Part shown: piece after piece, positions 8,171 through 16,047 of the stretch | How positions within the stretch are numbered: the first letter of the stretch is position 1 | How the letters are laid out: each line of letters begins with the position of its first letter | DNA from: Bordetella ansorpii | GTDB taxonomy: Bacteria > Pseudomonadota > Gammaproteobacteria > Burkholderiales > Burkholderiaceae_B | DNA: 64,000 nt | NCBI RefSeq assembly: GCF_900078315.1 | Contig: NZ_FKBS01000029.1 | Location: 981,425-1,045,424 of the forward strand | Direction: 5' to 3' | The notes under the pieces: model-generated | The model's input: the letters and a program-made list of their open reading frames with translations, nothing else | Databases searched by the model: none | Told to the model about the DNA's origin: nothing | Program-made: the position numbers and the translations under genes

Positions 8171-10263
8171 GGACGGGCCTCCCCGCGCACCACCAGGGCA
8201 TCGACGATCACCGGCGCATGCGGGCCGCGCCGCACGCGCACGGGATTGATGTCCAGGGATTCGATGCCGTGCCTGCCATCGGCGATCAAGGCGCCCAGCC
8301 GCACCAGCACCCGCGCCAGGCCATCGGCGTCCACCGCCGGCAGGCCGCGCGTGGCCTGGAAGGCCCGCGCCACCTGCAAGCGCCCGATGGCGGCCAGCGC
8401 CTGCTCGTGCGTGACCGGCGCAGCCAGGAACTGGATGTCGTCCAATGCCTCGACCAGCACACCGCCGTGGCCCACGGCCACCACGGGGCCGAACGCGGCA
8501 TCGACGTGCGCGCCCACCATGATCTCGACATCGGCCGGAACCATCTCGGCCAGCATCAGGCGCGGCGCCGGTTCGCCGTGGCGCGCCAATACCTCCAGCA
8601 ACTCGCCGGCAGCCGCGCGCAAGGCTTCCCCGGTCTTCAGGCCCACCTTCACCAGGCCGTATTCCGACTTGTGGCTGATGGCGGCGCTCACGCCCTTGAG
8701 CACCACGGGCACGCTGTCCCACTGCCGCCACGCGGCCAGCACCTCGTCCACGCCGCCGCACACGGCATGCCGCACCACGGGCAGGTCCGCCTGGGCCAGC
8801 AGCGCCATGCTGGCGGCCTCGTCCAGCGCCCCGGACTCGGGCCCGGCGGCGAACGCGGCGTCCGCCTCGGCGGATGCGCCGTCCGGCGCCCAAGCCAGCC
8901 GGTCGTGGTATGCCGCCACCATGGCCAATGCCTGGACGGCGCGCCGCTCGCTGGTGAACGCAGCGATACCGTGGCGCAGGAAGCACTCGGCCGCCCAATC
9001 CTGGTTGATGCTGACCGCCGCGGGAATACCGGAGGCGTCCGAGAACGCCCGCAGCTCGCGCGCGAACTTGTCGAAGTCGTAGCCGCGCCCGCCGATCGGA
9101 AAGCCCACGAACACCAGATCGGCGTTGTCCGCCCGGGCGATGCGCTGCAGGATCTGGTTGAACAGGTCCGGGCTGCGCAACGTGGCGGTGGTCATGTCGA
9201 TGGGATTGCCCGGCACGATGTACGAAGGCAGCACCTCGGCCAGCGTGGCCTTGAATCCATCATCGAACGGCAGCAGTTGCAAGCCGCACGCCTCGGCGGC
9301 ATCCGCCGACAGCACGCAACTGGCCCCCGAGTTGCTGATGGAGATCAGCCGCTTGCCCGGCCGCCCGCGCGGGCCCAGGAACAACGGGGCCAGCACGGCC
9401 AGTTCCTCGAAATCCGCCACGCGCAGGATGCCGTGCTTTTCCAGGAAGGCATCCACCACGCGGTCTTCCGACGCCAGCGCCCCCGTATGCGAAGCCGCCG
9501 TGCGCTGGCCGCTCTGCGTGCGGCCGGCCTTGGCCATCAGGATAGGCACGCCTTTTTCCCGTGCCCGGCGCGCGGCCCGCGCCAGCTTGGCCGGTTGCTT
9601 GATGGATTCGGCATACGCCAGCACCAGTTGGATGCCATCGTCGGCCACGTAGGCCTCGATCAGGTCCGCCACGTCCAGGTCGGCCTCGTTGCCCGTGGCC
9701 ACCATGTACTTGGCGCCCAGCCCCAACGCGTGCAATCGGGTATAGATGATCTGCGAACCCGCGCCGCTCTGGCTGACGATGCCGATGGGCGAAGGGCGCG
9801 GCTCCAGCTGGTCGATGATGGTGCCGAAATGCCCGATGGCCCCGGTGGCGAAGTTGGCCGCCCCCTGGGTATTGGGCCCGATCAGGCGCAGGTTGCCGGC
9901 GCGCGCGATGGCGGCGATCTCTTCCTGCATCGCACGGCCCTGCTCTCCCATCTCGGCGTAGCCCGAGGCGAAGATGATGGCGGCCCCCGCACCCATGGCG
10001 ATGGCGCTGCGCAGCGCATCGGCGATCTGCGCCTCGGGCAGCGCGATCACCACCAGGTCGGGGCTTTGCGGCAGGTCTTCCAGGCGGGCATACGCGGGCA
10101 GGCCCTGCACCGTGTCGCGCCGCGACACCGGAAACAGCTTGCCCCGGTAGCCGTACCGTTGCGCGTATTCGATGACGCGGCCACCGGGCTTGATGGGATC
10201 ATCGGACGCCCCCAGCACGGCGATGACGGCGGGATCCAGCAGGCGAGTCAGCGTGTGCGTCAC
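8167..10263 (-). CDS. ADP-forming acyl-CoA synthetase (acetate-CoA ligase family)
   Basis: 698 residues in the fused alpha-beta order: CoA-binding domain (VLGASDDPIKPGGRV, residues 16-30), succinyl-CoA-ligase-like domains (GPNTQGAANF; SQSGAGSQIIYTRLHALGLG), the phospho-histidine loop TAASHTGAL with His259, and a C-terminal ATP-grasp_5 domain (VVLKGVSAAISHKSEYGLVKVGL; EMVPADVEIMVGAHVDAAFG). It activates a carboxylic acid to its CoA ester using ATP and releasing ADP and phosphate. GTG start at 10263 shares a base with the TAG stop of the upstream Bug gene, indicating coupling. It probably primes the substrate that the carboxylase of the same operon then carboxylates. Confidence 0.92.
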   Translation of the reverse strand: MTHTLTRLLDPAVIAVLGASDDPIKPGGRVIEYAQRYGYRGKLFPVSRRDTVQGLPAYARLEDLPQSPDLVVIALPEAQIADALRSAIAMGAGAAIIFASGYAEMGEQGRAMQEEIAAIARAGNLRLIGPNTQGAANFATGAIGHFGTIIDQLEPRPSPIGIVSQSGAGSQIIYTRLHALGLGAKYMVATGNEADLDVADLIEAYVADDGIQLVLAYAESIKQPAKLARAARRAREKGVPILMAKAGRTQSGQRTAASHTGALASEDRVVDAFLEKHGILRVADFEELAVLAPLFLGPRGRPGKRLISISNSGASCVLSADAAEACGLQLLPFDDGFKATLAEVLPSYIVPGNPIDMTTATLRSPDLFNQILQRIARADNADLVFVGFPIGGRGYDFDKFARELRAFSDASGIPAAVSINQDWAAECFLRHGIAAFTSERRAVQALAMVAAYHDRLAWAPDGASAEADAAFAAGPESGALDEAASMALLAQADLPVVRHAVCGGVDEVLAAWRQWDSVPVVLKGVSAAISHKSEYGLVKVGLKTGEALRAAAGELLEVLARHGEPAPRLMLAEMVPADVEIMVGAHVDAAFGPVVAVGHGGVLVEALDDIQFLAAPVTHEQALAAIGRLQVARAFQATRGLPAVDADGLARVLVRLGALIADGRHGIESLDINPVRVRRGPHAPVIVDALVVRGEARP

Positions 10264-11255
10264 TATTCGCTCCCGGTTTGCAGGTTCGCGGCCTTGGCCA
10301 CTTCGGTCCATTTGGCGATGTCGCGGCGCAGGTAGTCGGACACCTCCTGCGGCGTCAGCGCCGAGCGCGTGGCGGAGATCTGCTTGAGAAAGGCCGCCGA
10401 ATCCGGCGTCTGCATGCTGTCCAGCGCCGCCTTGTTCAGGAATTTCAGGATGTCCGGCGGCGTATTCGCCGGCGCGGCCAGGGCGATCCACGTGGTGGCC
10501 TCGTAGCCCGGCACGCCCTGTTCGGCGATGGTGGGCACGTCGGGCAGGATGTCGAAGCGCGCGCTGCCGGTCACGCCGATGGGCCGCAGTTGCTTCGCCT
10601 CGATGAACTGCAGCACCGAGCTGGCATCGACGAAGCCCGACTCCAGTTGCCCGCCCACCAGGTCGTTGACCTGCAACACCATGCCCTTGTAGGGAATGTG
10701 CTGCAGGTTGGCGTGCGTCTTGAGCTTGAGCAGTTCGCCCGACAGATGGGTCGAGCCGCCCGCGCCCGACGAGCCGAACGACAGGCCGCCCGGCCGGCTG
10801 TTGGCGTACTTCAGGTACTCCTGCAGGTTGTGCACGGGCACCTTGCTGTTGACCACCAGGATGTTCGGCGTGGTGACGAACAGCGCGATGGGGCTGAAGT
10901 CCTTGACCGGGTCGTACGGCAGGTCGCGGCGCACCGCCGCGCTGATGGCGAAGTGCGTGGCCGTCACCAGCACCGTGTAGCCGTCGGGATGGGCCCGCGC
11001 CACCTGCTGCGCGCCCAACTGGCCGCTGGCGCCGGGCTTGTTCTGCACGATCACCGTCTGGCCGGTCTGCTTTTCCAGGTAGGCGGCGAACCGCCTGCCG
11101 ATCAGGTCCGTCAGCCCGCCCGGCGGAAACGGCACGATCACGTTGATGGGCTTGTCGGGATACCCCGCTGCCAGCACCCGCGGTGGCGCGCCGAACGCGG
11201 CGCCCAGCGCCAGGATGCCTGCCAGCGCCGTCCTGACGAAAGTTCTCTTCTGCAT
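10263..11255 (-). CDS. Bug-family tripartite tricarboxylate transporter receptor
   Basis: 330 residues. Signal peptide (MQKRTFVRTALAGILALG...RVLAA) followed by the Bug signature YPDKPINVIVPFPPGGLTD, GASGQLGAQQVARAHPDGYT and HIPYKGM. These periplasmic receptors bind carboxylates for TTT-type carriers; no membrane components are encoded nearby, which is common for Bug genes in Alcaligenaceae. Located inside the carboxylase operon, between the carboxyltransferase and the CoA-ligase, it suggests the ligand is the acid that is activated and carboxylated. The ATG at 11255 gives the signal peptide; a longer in-frame start at 11303 does not. Confidence 0.93.
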   Translation of the reverse strand: MQKRTFVRTALAGILALGAAFGAPPRVLAAGYPDKPINVIVPFPPGGLTDLIGRRFAAYLEKQTGQTVIVQNKPGASGQLGAQQVARAHPDGYTVLVTATHFAISAAVRRDLPYDPVKDFSPIALFVTTPNILVVNSKVPVHNLQEYLKYANSRPGGLSFGSSGAGGSTHLSGELLKLKTHANLQHIPYKGMVLQVNDLVGGQLESGFVDASSVLQFIEAKQLRPIGVTGSARFDILPDVPTIAEQGVPGYEATTWIALAAPANTPPDILKFLNKAALDSMQTPDSAAFLKQISATRSALTPQEVSDYLRRDIAKWTEVAKAANLQTGSE

Positions 11256-11330
11256 GCCCGTCTCCTGATCGGTATATGTGTGGTTGCAGCAAAAGCCCGG
11301 CATGGAGGCCCGCCGGGTGGCTCGATGGGC

Positions 11331-12878
11331 CTACGGCCGATAGCGCAGCGTCGTCATGCCCGGTTGGCGCAGCGGCGCGGCCAGGTTGGCGAAGTCGCAC
11401 AGGATGGCGCGCGTGTCGCGCGGATCGATGATTTCCTCGATGACGAAGGCCTCGGCGGCGCGCACCGGCGACGACAGGCCGCGCAGGCGCTGTTCGATTT
11501 CGCGCAGCTTGGCCTCGGGGTCTTCGCTGGCGGCGATCTCGCCCTTGTAGGCCGCTTCCAGCCCGCCTTCTATGGGCAGCGAGCCCCAGTTCGCCGAAGG
11601 CCAGGCGTAGCGCAACGCATAGCGGCCCTGATGCTGGTGCCCCGCCGCCGCCACGCCATAGGCCTTGCGCACGATCATCGTGCACCACGGCACCGTGGTC
11701 TGGTAGATGGCCGACAGCGCGCGCACGCCCGAGCGCATCACGCCCGACACCTCGGCATCCAGGCCGATCTGGAAACCGGGCACGTCCACGAAGTTCACCA
11801 CCGGCAGGTGGAACAGTTCGGCCAGGTCGACGAAACGGGTGAACTTGTCGGTGGTGGGCCGGTCCCACACGCCGCCGTAGTGATAGGGATCGCTGGCCAG
11901 CACCGCCACCGGCCAGCCGTCCAGCCGCGCCAGCCCGGTGACGATGCCTTTGCCCCAGTGCCGCCCGATCTCGAAAAAAGAATCCTGGTCGAACACGCTG
12001 TCCAGGATCCTGCGCACCTTGTAGACCTTGCGCGGATCGCGCGGGATGATCTCCAGCAGGGCGTCGTCGCGCCGCGTGGGCGTGTCGGTGGGTTCGACGC
12101 GCGCGGGCAGCTCGTGCACCGAGCGCGGCAGATAGGACAGGAAGCGCCGCACGCGTTCGAAGGCTTCCTGCTCGGTGGAGACCTCGTCGTCCACCACGCC
12201 ATTGCGCGTGTGGATGTGGCTGCCGCCCAGTTCGTTCTTGGTGATGGGACCGCTGACGCGCGCCACCACCGGCGGCCCGGCATTGAACAGTTGCGCCGTC
12301 TCTTTCACCATCACCGAGTAGTGGCTGGCGGCCACGCGGGCCGCGCCCTTGCCCGCCACCGACCCCAGCGCCAGGCCCACGACGGGCACGCGCGTCAGGT
12401 TCTCGGCCACCAGTTGCCAGTCGCGCATCACCGGCAACAGCGTATGGCCCTTGGTCTCGATGTTCTTCACCGAACCGCCGCCGCCCGTGCCGTCCACCAG
12501 CCGGATCATGGGCAGCAGCAGGTCGTGCGACATGCGTTCGGCGTGCGCCAGCTTCTCGGACACCGCGCCATCGTTGGCGCCGCCGCGGATGGTGAAGTCG
12601 TCGCCCACCAGCACCACCGGCCGGCCATCGATGCGCGCGCGGCCCATGACCATGTTCGACGCCATGTAGGCCTTCAGCGCCCCGGCCCGGTCGTAGTCGG
12701 CGAAGCCCGTCAGGCTGCCGACCTCATGGAACGAGCCGTCGTCGGCGATGGCCTCGATGCGCTCGCGCACCGTCAGCTTGCCCGCGTCCTTATGCTTTTT
12801 GACCTTGTCTTCGCCGCCCATCCGGCGGGCCAGTTGCCTGCGATGGTGCAGCTCGTCGATCTCGGGTTGCCAGCTCAT
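11331..12878 (-). CDS. Acyl-CoA carboxylase carboxyltransferase (beta) subunit
   Basis: 515 residues, full length for propionyl/methylcrotonyl/geranyl-CoA carboxylase beta subunits. It transfers CO2 from carboxybiotin to an acyl-CoA. Recognisable parts: KKHKDAGKLTVRERIEAIAD near the N-terminus, VLVGDDFTIRGGANDGAVSEK, GTGGGGSVKN, and in the C-terminal crotonase-like half HWGKGIVTGLARLDGWPVAV, FVDVPGFQIG, VRKAYGVAAAGH. Family placement (propionyl, methylcrotonyl or another acyl group) is not decidable by eye. First gene of the operon; the start at 12878 (MSWQPEIDEL) is preferred over an upstream extension. Confidence 0.92.
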   Translation of the reverse strand: MSWQPEIDELHHRRQLARRMGGEDKVKKHKDAGKLTVRERIEAIADDGSFHEVGSLTGFADYDRAGALKAYMASNMVMGRARIDGRPVVLVGDDFTIRGGANDGAVSEKLAHAERMSHDLLLPMIRLVDGTGGGGSVKNIETKGHTLLPVMRDWQLVAENLTRVPVVGLALGSVAGKGAARVAASHYSVMVKETAQLFNAGPPVVARVSGPITKNELGGSHIHTRNGVVDDEVSTEQEAFERVRRFLSYLPRSVHELPARVEPTDTPTRRDDALLEIIPRDPRKVYKVRRILDSVFDQDSFFEIGRHWGKGIVTGLARLDGWPVAVLASDPYHYGGVWDRPTTDKFTRFVDLAELFHLPVVNFVDVPGFQIGLDAEVSGVMRSGVRALSAIYQTTVPWCTMIVRKAYGVAAAGHQHQGRYALRYAWPSANWGSLPIEGGLEAAYKGEIAASEDPEAKLREIEQRLRGLSSPVRAAEAFVIEEIIDPRDTRAILCDFANLAAPLRQPGMTTLRYRP

Positions 12879-12933
12879 GGTCGTCACATTCCTCCTGCCG
12901 CAAGCGTGGCACCGGGGATGGGCGCGGGGCAAC

Positions 12934-12983
12934 TTTGAATTTCAAAAGCGGAGCTAAGGCTGGAAAAACCGTGATTGCAATCA
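12934..12983. promoter_or_regulatory. Two palindromes upstream of the carboxylase operon (candidate operators)
   Basis: TTTGAA-T-TTCAAA (12934-12946, perfect arms) lies 56 bp before the carboxyltransferase start, and TGATTGCAATCA (12972-12983) is a perfect 12-bp palindrome 26 bp further upstream. Both sit in an A/T-richer patch between two divergent genes, where a regulator of the carboxylase operon would bind. Confidence 0.4.
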
Positions 12984-13097
12984 ATGGCTTGCCGATGTTC
13001 TCGCGAAGGCGGCCGACGCCGTGCCCTACACGAAGCGGCATGGCGAATCGCCGCGCCGCTGCTACCATCGCGTATCGACCTCGTCTTGCCGCCCAAC

Positions 13098-13706
13098 GTG
13101 CCGAATCCCGACCTGCGCCGCTACGCGCCCGCCACCGAACGCAACCGCCAGCCCATTCTGGACGTGCTGCGGCGCATCCTGCCTGACTCGGGCCGGGTGC
13201 TGGAGATCGGCAGCGGCACGGGCGAACACGCCGTGTTCTTCGCACAGGCCCTGCCGGGCTGGACGTGGCTGCCCAGCGAAGGGGATGCGCAAATGCTGCC
13301 GTCGATCCAGGCCTGGATCGACCACGCCGGCGCAGACAACGTCGAACCGCCCAGGGTGATCGACGTGCAGGCAATGGACTGGGGCGTCCCGCCCGTGGAC
13401 GCCATCGTCTGCTGCAACGTCATCCACTATTCGGCGTGGGAAACGACGCCTGCCCTCTTGGACGGCGCGGCCCGCCTGCTGCGGCCGGGCGGCGTGCTTT
13501 ACCTGTACGGCCCGTATCGCCGTGGCGGCGTGCACACCGCTCCCAGCAACGAAGCCTTCGATCACTGGCTGAAGCAACGCGACCCGGCCTTCGGCGTCCG
13601 GAACCTCGAGGACGTTCAAGCCGAGGCGGCCGGACGCGGCCTGGCCGCCGGCCCCGTGATCGAGATGCCGGCGAACAACCTGAGCGTGATCTTCACGGCT
13701 GGCTAA
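13098..13706 (+). CDS. SAM-dependent methyltransferase, DUF938 family
   Basis: About 202 residues. Opens with the family hallmark RRYAPATERNRQPILDVL, then the SAM-binding glycine loop VLEIGSGTGEHAVFFAQALP and CCNVIHYSAWETTPALLDGA, LRPGGVLYLYGPYRRGG. Substrate unknown for the family. The start is uncertain: GTG at 13098 gives the typical short N-terminus before RRYAPATERNR, while the reading frame is open back to an ATG at 12975 whose extra 41 residues are arginine/cysteine-rich and unlike the family. Divergent from the carboxylase operon. Confidence 0.82.
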   Translation: MPNPDLRRYAPATERNRQPILDVLRRILPDSGRVLEIGSGTGEHAVFFAQALPGWTWLPSEGDAQMLPSIQAWIDHAGADNVEPPRVIDVQAMDWGVPPVDAIVCCNVIHYSAWETTPALLDGAARLLRPGGVLYLYGPYRRGGVHTAPSNEAFDHWLKQRDPAFGVRNLEDVQAEAAGRGLAAGPVIEMPANNLSVIFTAG

Positions 13707-14413
13707 GACTCGTCCCGAGCCGACGCAAGCGCGGCGATGCCGCGTTGCCAGAATACGTCCCCAAAAACCGTTCCCCCTCCTAATACGGGCGATGGAGAGC
13801 CTCGGCCTGGCCTGACGGGCCGCCCACCGATGATTCGCGGTATCGGTCCGGGCATGGCGCCAACAACCCGTCCCGAAAATTATCCGAGCCCGGTCTCTCC
13901 GTCACACAAGACGGCTGAATGTAACTACACGTTGCCACCCAACAACAGACGATTCGTCTTGTTACCGCAATCCAGGTGATTTTTTGTGCAAAAAAGCGAA
14001 ATAAACTGATAAAACTCGCCTTTTAGTAGAAATTTTTTTTATTAAAAAAAAGATTTGAAGTATATTGTTGTGTGAACCGTCATAGATGTGCGAACATAGT
14101 TAAGACACGTTTTGTTGTATTTGGTGTCCTTTCCTTGCAACGAAACCGGCAGCAAGCCCCGCTTTGGCTTCCCCTGCTGGAGGCAGATATGTTCGCAATC
14201 GTGAGCTTTCTTGTTCCATCGCTGATCCCCTACGGCCCGGCCCCGTCTTCCAGCAGGAAAAGGAGCCGACTCCTCCCGTAGACAAAGTCCGCACGCCGGG
14301 CTCTGCCCCCCTTTTCAATTTCCACTGCGCTTTCCCTCTCCAGCGGCCTTCGCGTGCCGCGGGCCGGGTCTTTGCGCGCCATCGATTCAGTGTCGAAGTC
14401 ACAACAGGGTTTT
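13707..14413 (+). promoter_or_regulatory. Long non-coding leader of TPS locus 2 with an A/T-rich core
   Basis: 707 bases with no supportable gene. The stretch from about 13975 to 14085 is strikingly A/T-rich (runs of 8 T and 8 A, TATATT near 14060) inside GC-rich surroundings. It probably carries the promoter of tpsB2-tpsA2 and could be a silencing (H-NS/MvaT-like) target. The remaining 330 bases up to the start codon would be a long 5' untranslated leader. Confidence 0.5.
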
Positions 14414-15994
14414 ATGTCCACCAAGCAATTCTCCGTCCGGCTGGCCAGCTGCGCCCTCGGCGTTTCCCTCGCCTTGGCCACCCTCGCCGCCGCAGCCCAG
14501 ACCCAAGCCAACGCCGCTCAAGCCAGTGTCATGGTCAGCAGTGTCACCTTCTCCGGCAACAAGGCCTACACCAGCGGCCAGCTCAGCGCGATCATCGCCA
14601 ATGACATCGGCCGTCCGCTGACACTCGAAGGCATGCGCGGCCTGGCCGCCAAGATCGAAGCGCATTACCACGCCCAGGGCTACCCCCTGGTCAAGGTGGT
14701 GGTGCCGCAGCAGGAGTTCGGCAACAACCGCGCCCTGCAACTGACGGTGCTGGAAGGCTGGCTCGGCAACATCACGGTCCAGAACAACCCGCGCTTCCCG
14801 TCCTACCGCGTCGAACGCGCGCTGGCCGCCGAAGGCGTGGTGCAGGGCCAGCCGTTCGCGCTGGAACAGATCGAACGCGCGCTGACGCGCCTGAACCGCC
14901 TGTCGGGTATCACGGTGACTTCGCGCCTGCAACCCGGCACGCAAGCCGGCTCGACCGACCTGTTCGTGGACGTGACCGAAGCCAATCGCATCACCGGCAT
15001 GGTCGAAGTGAACAACTACGGCAGCGAGAATACGGGCCGCTGGCGCCTGATTCCGCGCGTGAACTTCGAGGACCTGACGGGCCGAGGCGACGAGCTGGGC
15101 TTCGTGGGCATGAAGTCCCTGGGCGCCGGCGACCTGAAGTACGGCTCGGTGATGTACTCCCTGCCCGTGAACGCGCTCGGCACCAAGGTGATGGGCTACT
15201 ACTCGAAGGGCAACGTCAACGTCGGCAAGGAATACCAGGTCCTGGACATCAAGGGCGACAACTCGGGCTGGGGCCTGGGCGTCAGCCATGACTTCGTGCG
15301 CTCGGCCCGCCGCATCTATACGGCTGAAGCCTGGTTCGAAAGCTCGGACCTCGAACAGAAGATGCTGTCGACCACGACCTCGAAGGACGAGATCCGCAAG
15401 CTGCGCTTCGGCCTGACCTTCGACGACACCGGCCTGTCCGGCCGCACGCTGGCGCAGCTCCAGGTGCATTACGGCCTGGGCGACGCGTTGGGCGGCATGG
15501 ACGACAACAGCCCGATGTCCAGCCGCGCCTATTCGCGCGCCGACAACAAGTTCACCAAGTTCACGTTCGACCTGGCGCGTATCGAGCGCCTGTCGTCGCG
15601 CTGGACGCTGACCCCGCGCCTGTCGGGCCAGTACTCGACCGCGCCGCTGGTGTCGGCCGAGCAGTGGGCCATCGGCGGCGTGTCGTCGGTGGCCGGCTAC
15701 GTGCCCTCGTACTACGCCGGCGACAGCGGCTACCTGGCCAGCCTGGAAGCCCGCTTCCAGGTGTTGCCCGAGAGCAGCCGCTACCAGGCCTTCGCGCGCG
15801 TGGACCACGGCCGGATTTTCATCCGCACCCCGTTCATCAACCAGGATTCGAACGCCCACCTGACGGGCGCCACCCTCGGCGTGCAGGCGCTGCCCATCGA
15901 TTCGGTGGAACTGCGCCTGGAAGTGACGACGCCGCTGGGCGACCGCGATGGCAAGGGCGAAGCCGTGTACGCGCAAGCGCGCTACCGCTTCTGA
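14414..15994 (+). CDS. TpsB outer-membrane transporter, ShlB/FhaC/HecB family (locus 2)
   Basis: 526 residues. Signal peptide (MSTKQFSVRLASCALGVSLA...AAAAQ), POTRA 1 (VSSVTFSGNKAYTSGQLSAI; KIEAHYHAQGYPLVKVVVP), POTRA 2 (LGNITVQNNP...RALTRLNRLSGITVTSRL) and a beta-barrel ending in aromatic YRF. It should export the giant TpsA2 encoded 53 bp downstream. Oddity: the usual VRGY of barrel loop L6 reads SVAGY here (Ala427 where Arg is nearly invariant), while GG before it and GDSG after it are kept. The ATG at 14414 has AGGG upstream and gives a clean signal peptide. Confidence 0.92.
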   Translation: MSTKQFSVRLASCALGVSLALATLAAAAQTQANAAQASVMVSSVTFSGNKAYTSGQLSAIIANDIGRPLTLEGMRGLAAKIEAHYHAQGYPLVKVVVPQQEFGNNRALQLTVLEGWLGNITVQNNPRFPSYRVERALAAEGVVQGQPFALEQIERALTRLNRLSGITVTSRLQPGTQAGSTDLFVDVTEANRITGMVEVNNYGSENTGRWRLIPRVNFEDLTGRGDELGFVGMKSLGAGDLKYGSVMYSLPVNALGTKVMGYYSKGNVNVGKEYQVLDIKGDNSGWGLGVSHDFVRSARRIYTAEAWFESSDLEQKMLSTTTSKDEIRKLRFGLTFDDTGLSGRTLAQLQVHYGLGDALGGMDDNSPMSSRAYSRADNKFTKFTFDLARIERLSSRWTLTPRLSGQYSTAPLVSAEQWAIGGVSSVAGYVPSYYAGDSGYLASLEARFQVLPESSRYQAFARVDHGRIFIRTPFINQDSNAHLTGATLGVQALPIDSVELRLEVTTPLGDRDGKGEAVYAQARYRF

Positions 15995-16047
15995 TCAAGG
16001 GCAGCGGCACCGCGCCTCATCTACGCAAAAATTTCAGGTAAAGAACA

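Noticed and set aside
8167-11868. Single 1,233-codon frame through the CoA-ligase gene and the Bug gene
   Set aside because: Upstream half is out of frame with the well-supported Bug and carboxyltransferase genes; the real protein starts at GTG 10263.
10278-12938. Plus-strand 886-codon frame opposite the Bug and carboxyltransferase genes
   Set aside because: Histidine/arginine/glutamine-rich antisense shadow of two well-supported minus-strand genes.
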